Shown: piece after piece, positions 29,147 to 37,463 of the stretch
How the letters are laid out: each line of letters opens with the position of its first letter
How positions within the stretch are numbered: the stretch's first letter is position 1
Origin: Streptomyces adustus
GTDB taxonomy: Bacteria > Actinomycetota > Actinomycetes > Streptomycetales > Streptomycetaceae
Length of the DNA: 64,000 nt
NCBI RefSeq assembly: GCF_009377175.1
Contig: NZ_VJZD01000006.1
Location: 30,364-94,363 of the forward strand
Direction of reading: 5' to 3'
The notes under the pieces: generated by a model
What the model saw: the letters and a program-made list of their open reading frames with translations, nothing else
Database searches by the model: none
Told to the model about the DNA's origin: nothing
Translations under genes and position numbers: made by a program

Positions 29147-30022
29147 TCAGCGGTTTTCCCGGCGAACGGCGTCGGCCGTCCGATCGGCCGGTCGACCGGC
29201 TGAGTGACCGGCCGTCCGATCGGCTGTCCGATCGGACGGCGGGTCCGCCGGTCGGCCCGCGCCGCGACCGGACATCCGGCCTGGCGCCCGGCCTGGCGCC
29301 CGGCCGGGCAGCCGATCGGGCATCCGGTCGGCCGTCAGGTCGACCAGCCACGCGGTCACCGGGACCACCGCCAGCGCGGTGCACCAGCCGCCGAGGACGT
29401 CGGTCGGGTAGTGCGCGCCCAGGGTGACCTGCGCCCAGCCCATGGCGGCGCCGGAGACCAGCGCCGCGGCGAGCACGAGTGACAGGCCGGCCGTCCTGCC
29501 GAGGCCGGACCGGCCGGTCACGGTCAGCGCCACGACGAGCGCGAGCGCGGTGGCGAACGCGGTGTGCCCGCTCGGGTAGGACAGGTGCTCGCCATGGATC
29601 GTGCGTCCCACCACGGACTTGAGCAGTGTCGCCGTCACCACGGCCACCCCGGCCCCGCCGACGACGAGCACCGCGGCGCGAGGACGCCGAAACAGCAGAC
29701 AGCCCGTCACGAGGGCCCCGACCAGCAGCACCGATCCGCCGGGCTCCCCCAGAAAGTCCAGGGCCAGAGCGACATTCCGCCGCCACGGCCCCACACCGTA
29801 CAGCGCATCCCCGATCCTGGCGTCCACCGTGCCGGGCTCGCTGTCGCCTGCGTACCGGACCCCGAGCACGACCACCACCAGCGCGGCAAGGGCCGCGGTC
29901 CACCCGAGCCACCCGCGCAGCGTCGGCGGCACCACAGGCTCCGAGCGGCCGCTCACCTGCCCACCACCTGTTTCCCCCCGCTCCAGACCCTCTTCAAGAC
30001 GGGTCGACCCGACTTTGGTCAT
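29147..30022 (-). CDS. PAP2-family membrane phosphatase with low-complexity Arg/Pro tail
   Basis: 291 residues with six hydrophobic segments and the acid-phosphatase signature: KSVVGR, SYPSGHTAFA and GAHYPTDVLGG supply the three motif regions. It may dephosphorylate undecaprenyl pyrophosphate or another lipid phosphate, which would suit the neighbouring operon. The last 60 residues are a degenerate Asp-Arg-Thr-Ala/Pro-Gly-Arg tail encoded by GATCGG-rich repeats. The ATG at 30022 is one codon after a TTG at 30025; GGAGACC lies upstream. A GTG near 29955 is an alternative start. It is convergent with the operon. Confidence 0.82.
   Translation of the reverse strand: MTKVGSTRLEEGLERGETGGGQVSGRSEPVVPPTLRGWLGWTAALAALVVVVLGVRYAGDSEPGTVDARIGDALYGVGPWRRNVALALDFLGEPGGSVLLVGALVTGCLLFRRPRAAVLVVGGAGVAVVTATLLKSVVGRTIHGEHLSYPSGHTAFATALALVVALTVTGRSGLGRTAGLSLVLAAALVSGAAMGWAQVTLGAHYPTDVLGGWCTALAVVPVTAWLVDLTADRMPDRLPGRAPGRAPGRMSGRGAGRPADPPSDRTADRTAGHSAGRPADRTADAVRRENR
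29160..29345. repeat. Degenerate GATCGG/GCCCGGC repeat tract in the PAP2 3' end
   Basis: Short imperfect direct repeats such as CCGTCCGATCGGC, TGTCCGATCGG and GGCGCCCGGCCT recur through this tract and encode the arginine-rich tail of the PAP2 protein. Many overlap palindromes (CCGATCGG). It may double as a transcription-ending structure for the operon arriving from the left, but no clean stem-loop stands out. Confidence 0.5.
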
Positions 30023-30169
30023 CAACTGGTGCCAAAACGGTCTCCATTGGTCACCCTAACCAACAACACGGCCACGACGTACGGCGGTTGGGAAGTTCGC
30101 GAGTCAAGTCTCCGTACATCGGAGTCCCACCCGACCGGCACCGGCGGATCTTCACTAGGATCACCGGTC

Positions 30170-31051
30170 ATGGACTGGCTGGAGCGCACCGCGAAGCTCA
30201 GGCAGTGGACCAGGAGCGGGACCCGTGCTCCGCACAAGCCGCTGCTGCTCCTCTACGCTCTCGGACGGTTCCAGGAGGACGCCGACAGCCGGTTGCGCTA
30301 CAGCTCGATCGAGCAGGATCTACAGCGGCTGCTGACCGAGTACGGCCCGCCCAACAGGACGACCCCCGCCTACCCGTTCCACCATCTCGTCAGCGACGGT
30401 ATGTGGGAGGTGCGCACCGACCACGGGCACGGCAGCCCGGGAAGCGGTGTGGGAGATCTGCGCACCACAGGGGCCACGGGCCGGCTGGCGCCGGAACTCA
30501 GGGCCGCGCTGCGGCGCGAACCCCAACTGCTGGAGCGGATCGCCCGATTGCTGCTCGATCTGCACTTCCCGCCGTCCCTGCACGGCGAGTTGTGCGAGGC
30601 GGTCGGCCTGGACCTGGAGCCTGCCCAGGCCGAGCAGCTGTCGGCGGTACGGAGGCAGCGCGACCGGCGTATGCGGGAGGCGGTGCTGACCGCGTACGAG
30701 TACCGCTGCGCGTTCTGCGGCTACGACGGCCGGATCGGCACGGTGCCGGTCGGCCTGGAGGCCGCGCATGTGCACTGGTGGGCGTTCGGCGGACCGGACG
30801 ACGTCGCCAACGGGCTGTGCCTGTGCTCGCTGCACCACAAGCTCTTCGACAAGGGCGTCCTCGGGGTCGACGACGGTCACCGCGTCCTCGTCTCCCAGCG
30901 GTTCGTCGGACACAGCCCCGCCGCCCGCCGGCACGTCGTCGCGCTCTCCGGCCGTCCCCTGATCGGTCCGCAACCGGGAGCGCGCCCCGTCGCGGCCGAA
31001 CACCTCGCCTGGCACACGAGCCAGGTCTTCCACGGCGATCCTCGCCCCTGA
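30170..31051 (+). CDS. Phosphorothioated-DNA restriction endonuclease (SBD-HNH, ScoMcrA-like)
   Basis: 293 residues: an N-terminal sulfur-binding-like domain (about 1-160) with RSGTRAPHKPLLLLYALGRF and YPFHHLVSDGMWEV, and a C-terminal HNH nuclease. The HNH part has CAFCGYDGR, LEAAHVHWWAFGG, ANGLCLCSLHHKLFDKG and further zinc ligands. Relatives such as ScoMcrA/SprMcrA recognise phosphorothioate-modified DNA and cut nearby. No dnd modification gene is in the window, fitting a defence enzyme against modified foreign DNA. The ATG at 30170 follows AGGA; the upstream open frame is shadow. Shares no operon with its neighbours. Confidence 0.85.
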   Translation: MDWLERTAKLRQWTRSGTRAPHKPLLLLYALGRFQEDADSRLRYSSIEQDLQRLLTEYGPPNRTTPAYPFHHLVSDGMWEVRTDHGHGSPGSGVGDLRTTGATGRLAPELRAALRREPQLLERIARLLLDLHFPPSLHGELCEAVGLDLEPAQAEQLSAVRRQRDRRMREAVLTAYEYRCAFCGYDGRIGTVPVGLEAAHVHWWAFGGPDDVANGLCLCSLHHKLFDKGVLGVDDGHRVLVSQRFVGHSPAARRHVVALSGRPLIGPQPGARPVAAEHLAWHTSQVFHGDPRP

Positions 31052-31149
31052 CAGAGAACGCCCGTTTCCCGCCGGGCCGTCGTGTCCGAGCTCTTCGCCG
31101 TGGCCAACCGGGAGACCGGGGGCACCGTCAGGTCCGTGAACCGCCGACG

Positions 31150-31179
31150 GCGTGCCGGGCCCTCGCGGGCCGGACACGC
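31150..31179. terminator. Probable bidirectional terminator between HNH and lamin-tail genes
   Basis: A stem of about 13 bp with two mismatches (31150-31162 with 31167-31179) and a TCGC loop lies between the convergent SBD-HNH and lamin-tail genes. No T-tract. No gene is recognised in 31052-31238. Confidence 0.45.
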
Positions 31180-31238
31180 CGCCGTGTTCTTCACCGTCTC
31201 CGGTGGCTCATTCAGCCGCCCGGGCGCGGTGTGCGAGG

Positions 31239-31814
31239 TCAGTGACGGTTGCCGCCCTGACGGTGGTCGTCACCGCGGCCGTGGTTGTCGCCGTGACCAC
31301 GGTTGTCGCCGTGACCGCGGTTGTCGCCCTGGTGACGGACGCGGCCCCAGGACTCGTCGTCGACGAAGCGACCGCGGTCGTCGCGCAGGGTGACGGTGCC
31401 GCGGACGTTGTCCCAGATGTGGTTACGACGGCCCTGGTAGAGGTCCGTACGGGTGTCACGGCCCTGGCCGGTGTGGACCCGGACCGAGTCGCGGCCGCCC
31501 AGACGGTAGTGGTGGAAGGTGTAGGTACGGCCGACGTTGTCGCGCAGGGTCCAGCCGTCGAGGTTGACGGCCCGGCGCGTGGTGTTGCTCAGCTCGACCC
31601 ATTCCTTGTTCAGCGAACGGTCGTGCCGCTCGTCACGTCCGGGGGAATCGGCCTGCACGGCCGTGATCTTCACCTGCGGCTGGTGCGGACGGGCCACCCC
31701 CGCCGCGGAGGCCGGCAGCGCCGCCACACCCACCACGGCGCCGGCCGCCAGCGCGGCAGCGGCCAGACGGCGAGCGGAGAGAGAGCGGGCGTTGGCAAAG
31801 ACAGAAGCGGACAT
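31239..31814 (-). CDS. Secreted lamin-tail-domain protein with GHGDNR repeats
   Basis: 191 residues. A Sec-type signal (basic start, hydrophobic core, ALPASAAG cleavage region near 35-40) precedes an LTD domain (about 45-150). The domain has VKITAVQADSPG, LNKEWVELSNTTRRAVNLDGWTLRD and TYTFHHYRLGGRDSVRVHTG. The tail is a run of Gly-His-Gly-Asp-Asn-Arg repeats rich in His and Asp, which might bind metal. Function outside the cell is unknown; LTD domains often accompany nucleases or surface proteins. ATG at 31814 has an AGGGGG site 6 bases upstream. Confidence 0.75.
   Translation of the reverse strand: MSASVFANARSLSARRLAAAALAAGAVVGVAALPASAAGVARPHQPQVKITAVQADSPGRDERHDRSLNKEWVELSNTTRRAVNLDGWTLRDNVGRTYTFHHYRLGGRDSVRVHTGQGRDTRTDLYQGRRNHIWDNVRGTVTLRDDRGRFVDDESWGRVRHQGDNRGHGDNRGHGDNHGRGDDHRQGGNRH
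31283..31336. repeat. 18-bp tandem repeat coding GHGDNR/H
   Basis: Copies of GGTTGTCGCCGTGACC begin at 31283, 31301 and 31319 (period 18). They encode the His/Asp-rich repeats of the lamin-tail protein. The period is a multiple of three, so copy number can change without a frameshift. Confidence 0.7.
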
Positions 31815-32219
31815 CAAGTCCCCCTGATGGTGCGGGCGTCAGTGCGGAAGCGGCCTTGCGGGCCGCCGCGGCACCGGCGCGATGTACGAGGTCACGGCCC
31901 CTTTTTGCGGCCGCACACACACTCTGTCCGTAATGCGGCTGCTTTGAGATGGAAACCCGATGCTGTTACACGTTGCCCATATTTCCGTGACTCTTGGATG
32001 TATCGCTCACCTATGTCGGCAGTGCCCCCTTCTGGCACCCCGCCAGGCCGCCGATTCCGTGCGGGCGTTGAGGAACAGTGCCCGATCCCCGCACCACGCC
32101 ATGCCGGGTCCGAGCAGGCCGTCACCCGAAAGTGGGTAACGGCCCTCCGCCTCGCGGCGGGGTCCGAACCCGCCCCCTCGGTGGCGCGGGCCCGGTCGAC
32201 CCGGCGGCGCCCGGCCCGC
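31815..32219. other. Upstream region of the lamin-tail gene, no gene seen
   Basis: This gap lies between the start of the lamin-tail gene and the stop of the sigma gene, both on the minus strand. 31900-32030 is distinctly AT-richer than its surroundings and is the expected promoter area; no clear -35/-10 pair was identified. A 6-bp GC stem (GGCGGG/CCCGCC, 32156-32174) could end sigma-gene transcripts. Open frames here are shadow. Confidence 0.4.
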
Positions 32220-33470
32220 TCAGCCGGCCGTCGGCCGTACCCGCTGGCGCAGCCCGGCGGCCTTGGCCGTGAGGTAGCGCTGTTCGGGCGTGCTGGCGGT
32301 CAGGGCCGCCGCGAGGCGGTAGTGGTGCCCGGCCGTCTCCGGTTCTCCGGCCATCTCCAGCAGATGGGCTCGCACCGCGTGCATGCGGTGATGACCGGCG
32401 AGCGGCCCGCTGCCACCGCTGTCGAGCCGGTCCAGCAAGGCCAGGGCAGCGCCCGGTTCGTCCGTCATCGCGAGAGCGACCGCGCGGTTCAGGGTGACCA
32501 GCGGACTGCCCGTCACCTGCTCCAGCACCTCGTACAGACCGAGGATCTGCGGCCAGTCGGTGTCCCGGGCGTGGGCGGCGCGGTCGTGGACGGCCGCGAC
32601 GGCGGCCTGCAACCGGTATTCGCCGGGCCGTTGCCGGTGGGCGAACGTGCCGATCAGCAGCGCGGTGCCCTCCCGGATCAAGCCGCGGTCCCATCGTGTG
32701 CGGTCCTGCTCGGCCAGCGGGACGAGTTCGCCGTGCGGGCCGGTACGCGCCGGCCGGCGGGCCTCGGTCAGCAGCATCAGGGCCAGCAGCCCGGCCACCT
32801 CGCCCTCGACCGGCAGGAGCCGATGCACCTGACGGGCCAGCCGGACGGCCTCACCGGAGAGATCCGCCCGGTGCAGCGTCGTCCCCGCGGAGGCGGTGTA
32901 ACCCTCGTTGAACAGCAGATACAGCACGCGCAGCACGGACCGCAGCCGACCCGCCCAGTCGGGCGAGCCCGGCACGGGCACGTCGAACCGTACCGACGAC
33001 GCCTTCAGGCGCTGCTTGGCCCGGCTGATGCGCTGGGCCATCGTCGCCTCGGGCACCAGGTAGGCGGCTGCGATCTGGGCGGTCGTCAGGCCGCCGACGG
33101 CCCGGAGTGTCAGGGCGATCGCCGAGGCGGGGGTGAGCGTGGGATGGCAGCACATGAACAGCAGCGCCAGACAGTCGTCGGCTGCCGGGGCCCCGGCCGG
33201 TACCGGTTCCCTGGCCACGCGCTCCTCGCGGCGTCGTCGTGCCGCCTCGCTGCGCATCTGGTCGGTGTAGCGGCGCACGGCGGTCCGCAGCAGCCAGCCG
33301 CGTGGGTTTTCCGGCACCCCGCGCTCGGGCCAGTGCCCGGCGGCGGCGATCAGGGCCTCCTGGACCGCGTCCTCGCATGCGTCGAAGTCGCCCAGCCGTC
33401 GCGCGAGCAGGCCGAGGACCTGCGGCGCCAGCGAGCGCAACAGGTCCTCGACGCCGGGCCGATCGGTCAC
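32220..33470 (-). CDS. ECF42-type RNA polymerase sigma factor with DUF6596 extension
   Basis: 416 residues. Sigma-70 region 2 (about 5-75, DACEDAVQEALIAA) and region 4 (about 110-160, LTTAQIAAAYLVPEATMAQRISRAKQ) are followed by a long C-terminal extension. That extension opens with LYLLFNEGYTASAG, the DUF6596 hallmark, and its helical repeats act in place of an anti-sigma factor in this group. It overlaps the upstream DGPF-protein gene by 4 bases, the partner pattern known for ECF42 factors. The targets are probably the operon itself and metabolic genes; not testable here. Confidence 0.9.
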   Translation of the reverse strand: MTDRPGVEDLLRSLAPQVLGLLARRLGDFDACEDAVQEALIAAAGHWPERGVPENPRGWLLRTAVRRYTDQMRSEAARRRREERVAREPVPAGAPAADDCLALLFMCCHPTLTPASAIALTLRAVGGLTTAQIAAAYLVPEATMAQRISRAKQRLKASSVRFDVPVPGSPDWAGRLRSVLRVLYLLFNEGYTASAGTTLHRADLSGEAVRLARQVHRLLPVEGEVAGLLALMLLTEARRPARTGPHGELVPLAEQDRTRWDRGLIREGTALLIGTFAHRQRPGEYRLQAAVAAVHDRAAHARDTDWPQILGLYEVLEQVTGSPLVTLNRAVALAMTDEPGAALALLDRLDSGGSGPLAGHHRMHAVRAHLLEMAGEPETAGHHYRLAAALTASTPEQRYLTAKAAGLRQRVRPTAG

Positions 33471-33868
33471 AGGTCGAACGCGGTGTCGTTCATCACCTGA
33501 CGCACCTCGACCGGCTGCCGCGTCGGCACCCCGCCCGGGCCGGGCACCGCCGAGATCCTCGCGGCGATCTCCACCGCACGCGCCTCCGACTCCACATCGA
33601 CCACGTTGAACCCGGCCAGGACCTCCTTGGACTCCGGGAACGGACCGTCCGTCACCACCGGGGCCGAGACACCGTCCGAGCGCACGATCCGGGCCAGGCG
33701 CGGGTCGGCGAGCCCGGTGAAGTGCACCATCTCGCCGCTCTCGACCAACTCCTCGGTCAACGCCGCGTAGTAGTCGAAGTGCGCCGCGATGTCACCGGGA
33801 TCCCACTCGTCCATCGGCTCCTCGAACACACCACCGTCGTGGTCGACCATCAACAGGAACTTCGGCAC
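33467..33868 (-). CDS. DGPF-domain (YciI-like) protein, ECF42 partner
   Basis: 133-residue small protein beginning MPKFLLMVDHD with the family's VTDGPFPESKEVLAGF (DGPF) motif around 73-88. Such proteins are ferredoxin-like folds. Genes of this family are the usual neighbours and targets of ECF42 sigma factors; their biochemical activity is not established. A GTG start at 33868 has GAAGGAGTTGAC directly upstream, an excellent ribosome-binding site. It is the promoter-proximal gene of a two-gene operon with the sigma factor. Confidence 0.88.
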   Translation of the reverse strand: MPKFLLMVDHDGGVFEEPMDEWDPGDIAAHFDYYAALTEELVESGEMVHFTGLADPRLARIVRSDGVSAPVVTDGPFPESKEVLAGFNVVDVESEARAVEIAARISAVPGPGGVPTRQPVEVRQVMNDTAFDL

Positions 33869-34040
33869 GTCAACTCCTTCATCGACAGTGCGGCCCGGTC
33901 CGGCGCACTCACCCCATGAACGGAGCCGTCGAAGGGTTCTCTACATCGCCCGGAGACTCATTCCAGCTCCTCGAACGCTTCTTCGGAAGATCGTAACCGC
34001 TTCGCCAGGGACGAAAAGGGGCGCCACAACGGCTCCGCGG

Positions 34041-34407
34041 TCAGCCGTTCCCGGGCGTCTGTCCTGCGTCGACGACACCTTGCGTGGCCAGCCGGTACGC
34101 CTCGCGGACGGCGGACGGGATTCGCCCCGCGTTGTTGACGTGAAAGCCGTTCGCCCGTGCCCAGAGCCGCATCGCCTCGTCGTCGGGGCCGAGTTCGCGC
34201 GCCGCCGCGGGGGTGCGCATGGAGCAACTGCCGCAACTCCTGCGGCAATCGCAGACCCATGCGTGCCGCGGCGTCATCGATGGCCGCCGGGCTCCCCGGG
34301 CCGCCCAGAGCGGCGAACACATCGGGGGCATGGTGTTCGAGCCATCCGGTGATCCGTCCCCAGGCCTGCCGTACGGCATCCGTCTCGTCGGCGGACGTAT
34401 CACTCAT
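34041..34407 (-). pseudogene. Collapsed SMI1/KNR4-Lsr2-type gene (internal deletion and frameshift)
   Basis: The ATG at 34407 begins an SMI1/KNR4-like N-terminus (about 65 residues, with WGRITGWLEHHAPDVF and LRLPQELRQLLHAH). Near 34205-34200 homology moves to the adjacent frame, where a typical Lsr2 DNA-binding tail appears (WARANGFHVNNAGRIPSAVREAY), ending at 34041. Intact Streptomyces proteins of this kind have a much longer SMI1 domain between these parts. So this looks like an in-place deletion plus a one-base phase change in a CCCCCGCGGCGG tract. A sequencing error could explain the phase change but not the missing middle. Confidence 0.6.
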
Positions 34408-34574
34408 ACGAGGTCTCCAGGCGGGTGGTCCGGGTGGGTGGCTGGCGTCGGCCCTCGGGTGGACCGTACTCGTGACCACTGACACCGAGTCGCCCCGCGC
34501 GCCTCCCCGGGCGAGGCCCCCCGCTCGTGACGCGGGCCGTGGGCGCCGTGGGGACGTCGGCGCCCACGGGACGG

Positions 34575-35177
34575 TCAGAACCGTCGGACCTCGACGCCCC
34601 GCTGCTCCACCGGTGAGACGACGGCGTCCAGGAACTCGGCCCGGTCCGCTCCTCCGCCGACCACATCGGCCGGAATGATCATCGGCCACTCCCCCGCGGT
34701 TATGTGCACCCCCTCGGTGGAGAAGACGACGATCTGGGTCACCTGCTCCCAACGGACCGCCCTGGCGCGGCTCCGGGCCGTGCCGACCAGACCGTGCTCG
34801 TAGACGTAGATCGACATCCGAGCCCGCACCAGCCCGCGCACCGCCCGGATCAGGCCGATCAGCACACCCGCGAGCAGGGCGATGGCCAGCCCACGGAAGA
34901 TCCCCGTCCAGCCCGAGTCCTCGAACCGGGACAGGACCAGACCCATCACGACCAGGCCGGCCGCCGAACCGATCGCAAGCCCGAGGCCTCGCAGGGACTC
35001 GCCCGCCCTGCCGGGCTCCCGCCGGGCCAGCCTTAACGCCCCGAGGCCCGCGGCGGCCGAGCGGACACGGTCGGTCTCCTGCGCCGGCTGCCAGGTCGCC
35101 GGACCGCTCTCGGCCCACTGCGGCGCGTGTGATGTCACGGCCTGTCCTGCTTGGTCTTTCGGATCCTGCTCTGCCAT
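34575..35177 (-). CDS. Membrane protein of unknown function (DUF6585-like)
   Basis: 200 residues. A hydrophilic N-terminus (1-60) is followed by two adjacent hydrophobic helices (about 69-87 and 93-112), then a PH-like cytoplasmic region with SIYVYEHGLVGTARSRARAVRWEQVTQIVV split over residues 120-150. The EHGLV-plus-RW pattern resembles DUF6585 proteins, whose function is unknown. The ATG at 35177 follows a near-perfect GGGAGGAAATTC ribosome-binding site. It stands alone between the broken SMI1-Lsr2 gene and the divergent acetyltransferase. Confidence 0.72.
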   Translation of the reverse strand: MAEQDPKDQAGQAVTSHAPQWAESGPATWQPAQETDRVRSAAAGLGALRLARREPGRAGESLRGLGLAIGSAAGLVVMGLVLSRFEDSGWTGIFRGLAIALLAGVLIGLIRAVRGLVRARMSIYVYEHGLVGTARSRARAVRWEQVTQIVVFSTEGVHITAGEWPMIIPADVVGGGADRAEFLDAVVSPVEQRGVEVRRF

Positions 35178-35336
35178 GAATTTCCTCCCGGATTTCGGAT
35201 CGGAGACGGTGACCGCGTCGAACTTCCGGTTACGCAGGCCCCGTTGTGGGTACCGGAGCTTAACGGCGAAGTCCGGGGACGGGGCGCCGAGTCCACCGAG
35301 TTGCTCCCGGCACGACCCCCCGATACCGTCCCGCCC

Positions 35337-35951
35337 ATGCCTGCTCGGACTCCGCTGCCCCGCACCCTCACCGGCCGCCACGTGCGCCTGGAACCCCTCT
35401 CGACGGAGCATCTCGGCGAACTCTTCGAGGCGGGCGGCGGCGACGAGGAGGTGTGGCGGTGGCAGGGCGGTCCGGCGCCACAGACCGAGGCGGAACTCGG
35501 CGGCAAGCTCGCCACGCTGCTCGACGCCGCCGAGCGGGGCGCGTACGTCCCCTTCGCGGTCGTCCACCGCGCGAGCAGCCGGGCCATCGGCTGGACCACG
35601 TACATGGACATCAACGTGGCCGACGAACAGCTTGAGATCGGTTGGACGTGGTACGGGCGCGCGTACTGGCGCACCGCCGTCAACACCGAGTCGAAACTGC
35701 TCCTGCTCACCCACGCCTTCGAGGACCTGAGCATGGGACGCGTGCAGTTGAAGACCGATCACCTCAACCACCGCTCACAGGCCGCGATCGCGCGTATCGG
35801 AGCGCGCCGCGAAGGCGTACTGCGCCGCCACCGCCGACGCCCGGACGGTACCTGGCGGGACTCGGTGTACTTCTCGATCCTCGCCGACGAGTGGCCCGCG
35901 GCCAAGGAGAACCTGACCACCCGCCTGCGAGAACTCGACCACGCCGGATAG
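35337..35951 (+). CDS. GNAT family N-acetyltransferase (RimJ/RimL-like)
   Basis: 204 residues beginning TLTGRHVRLEPLSTEHL, the usual opening of RimJ/RimL-like acetyltransferases. It also has IGWTWYGRAYWRTAVNTESK and LKTDHLNHRSQAAIARIGARREG, which cover the acetyl-CoA-binding and C-terminal motifs. It may acetylate a small molecule or protein N-terminus; the substrate is unknown. The ATG at 35337 has no ribosome-binding site. A GATACC box at 35322 with TTGCTC at 35301 lies just ahead, so a leaderless mRNA is likely. The upstream in-frame extension is shadow. Confidence 0.85.
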   Translation: MPARTPLPRTLTGRHVRLEPLSTEHLGELFEAGGGDEEVWRWQGGPAPQTEAELGGKLATLLDAAERGAYVPFAVVHRASSRAIGWTTYMDINVADEQLEIGWTWYGRAYWRTAVNTESKLLLLTHAFEDLSMGRVQLKTDHLNHRSQAAIARIGARREGVLRRHRRRPDGTWRDSVYFSILADEWPAAKENLTTRLRELDHAG

Positions 35952-36049
35952 CGCCTGGACGCGGCCCGTCGGCAGGGCGGACCGTGCTCGTACGAGGCGA
36001 AGGGTTCGAGGTGCAAACCCGGTCCTGCCCGGTCGGTCGCGGACCGTCG

Positions 36050-37321
36050 TCAGTGACCGAGTCCTGTTGTCCTCGGGCAGGGCGACCGGCGGCGTCGGCC
36101 GTTGTCCGGTGCGGTGCCGGCTCGTCGGCCTGTTGCGGACGGCGACCCGATCCGGCGGACCACGGCTGGTGCCGCCAGGCCCGTCAGCGCGAACATGGCT
36201 CCTACGACGTACCACCCGGGGCGGCCCCAGGTGATGCAGAGGGCGATGAGCAGGCCCGGGCCGAAGGCCTCGGCGAGGCCTGCGCCGAGGCCGAACACGC
36301 CCAGGTACTGACCGGTGGCGTGCGGCGGGGCGAGAGCGAAGGAGACCTCGAAGCCGGCGGCGGAGTGCCACAGTTCGCCTACCGTGTGGATCACCACCGC
36401 GACGACGAGCAGAGCCGCGGCCGCCCACGCCGGTGCGCCCGCGCTCAGCGAGATCAGTGAACAGGCGACGAGGAAGGCCGCACCTGCCCGGCGGTAGGCG
36501 CGCGCGCCGGCGGCGGGGGACGTGACGTTGCGGCCCGCGCGGACCTGGAAGGCGACGACGAGGACCGTGCCGGTGAGCATGGTGACCGAGATGAGCCAGT
36601 GCGGGGCGGTGGTGGCACCGACGATCCAGAGCGGGATGGCCACGGTGAGCACCTTGAACTGGATCGCCATGATGCCGTCGAGGACGGTCAGCAGCAGGTA
36701 GGGGCGGTCCCGCAGGGCGATCCAGCGAGGGCCGTCGGCCGCGGGGACGGGCGCGACCGGAGGCAGCGGGAACAGGATCACCGCGGAGACCACGAAGGCG
36801 ATCGCGTTGCCCACGACCATGAGCTGGTAGGCGGTGAGCGTGCCCACCTGCACGACCCAGCCCGCGAGCACGGCACCGAGGGAGATGCCGACGTTGGTCA
36901 CCGCGCGGAGGTAGGCCCTGAACTCCTGCGGCCGCTCACCTCCGTAGTGTCTGATCAGCGGGGAGCGGGCGGCTGTTCCGGCCGCCTTCGCCGCGGCCGC
37001 CGCGCAGACGGCGAGGACGAACGGCCAGAAGCCGTCGACCAGGACGAAGCCGGCCGTGGCCAGCGCCTGAACCCCCAGGGTGGCCGCGTAGATGCCACGC
37101 GCTCCGTGCCGGTCGGCCAGATGGCCGACCGTGACGCCCAGGACCAGCGCGAGAAGACCGGCGACACCGAGCCCGAGCCCCACCCGGGCGGCCGGAAGGT
37201 GAACCGCCTCGGTGAAATACAGGACCCCGGCGGTGAGATGAAGACCGCTGCCGATGGTGTAGACGAAGTTCGAGGCCGCGAGAACGCGCTGCGGCCTCGT
37301 GTCCGGCATCAGGCGGGGCAT
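36050..37321 (-). CDS. MFS transporter (drug-efflux type)
   Basis: 423 residues with twelve predicted membrane helices. The loop between helices 2 and 3 has GHLADRHGARGIYAATLGVQ, the MFS G-x-L-a-D-r-x-G-r motif. Helix 5 contains GISLGAVLAGWVV, similar to motif C of exporters. An N-terminal ATG at 37321 has GGAG 6-9 bases upstream; the longer frame to 37390 is not supported. Transcribed divergently from the RNA-ligase-like gene over a 148-base AT-rich region. Confidence 0.87.
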   Translation of the reverse strand: MPRLMPDTRPQRVLAASNFVYTIGSGLHLTAGVLYFTEAVHLPAARVGLGLGVAGLLALVLGVTVGHLADRHGARGIYAATLGVQALATAGFVLVDGFWPFVLAVCAAAAAKAAGTAARSPLIRHYGGERPQEFRAYLRAVTNVGISLGAVLAGWVVQVGTLTAYQLMVVGNAIAFVVSAVILFPLPPVAPVPAADGPRWIALRDRPYLLLTVLDGIMAIQFKVLTVAIPLWIVGATTAPHWLISVTMLTGTVLVVAFQVRAGRNVTSPAAGARAYRRAGAAFLVACSLISLSAGAPAWAAAALLVVAVVIHTVGELWHSAAGFEVSFALAPPHATGQYLGVFGLGAGLAEAFGPGLLIALCITWGRPGWYVVGAMFALTGLAAPAVVRRIGSPSATGRRAGTAPDNGRRRRSPCPRTTGLGH

Positions 37322-37367
37322 GACGGGGCTCCATGTCCTCGGTGGAAGTAAGGGCCTGTCCAGCTTG

Positions 37368-37403
37368 TTGCATATTACTTGCAAGAACAAGATGCTTGCA
37401 GCA
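37368..37403. promoter_or_regulatory. MFS promoter with CTTGCAAG palindrome and TTGCA repeats
   Basis: On the minus strand TAATAT (37377-37372) is a good -10 for the MFS gene. The perfect palindrome CTTGCAAG (37378-37385) abuts it, and further TTGCA/TGCAG copies occur at 37368-37373 and 37395-37400. This looks like a repressor-controlled promoter; the regulator is not adjacent unless it is the divergent DNA-binding-like protein. Confidence 0.45.
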
Positions 37404-37433
37404 ATGCGGCAACTGTATTTTCTGTTATGCCAA

Positions 37434-37463
37434 TTGACACAACAACATGTCTCCCCCTAGCTT
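37434..37463 (+). promoter_or_regulatory. Leaderless promoter of the RNA-ligase-like gene
   Basis: TTGACA (37434-37439), 18 bases, then TAGCTT (37458-37463). The ATG of the gene comes 6 bases later at 37470, so the transcript should begin at or next to the start codon. No ribosome-binding site is present, which agrees. Confidence 0.6.

Noticed and set aside
29121..29149. GTGAC-type pentamer repeat as an operator or terminator
   Set aside because: It is a short simple repeat between two convergent stops with no clear dyad beyond GACGTC, so no function is claimed.
31237..31345. CRISPR-like repeat array
   Set aside because: The 18-bp repeats are in frame and code the tail of the lamin-tail protein; no spacers.
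33958..35118. Single minus-strand frame joining the DUF6585-like gene region to the SMI1 part
   Set aside because: The true DUF6585-like frame is different, and the shared frame contains low-complexity shadow sequence before the SMI1 start at 34407.
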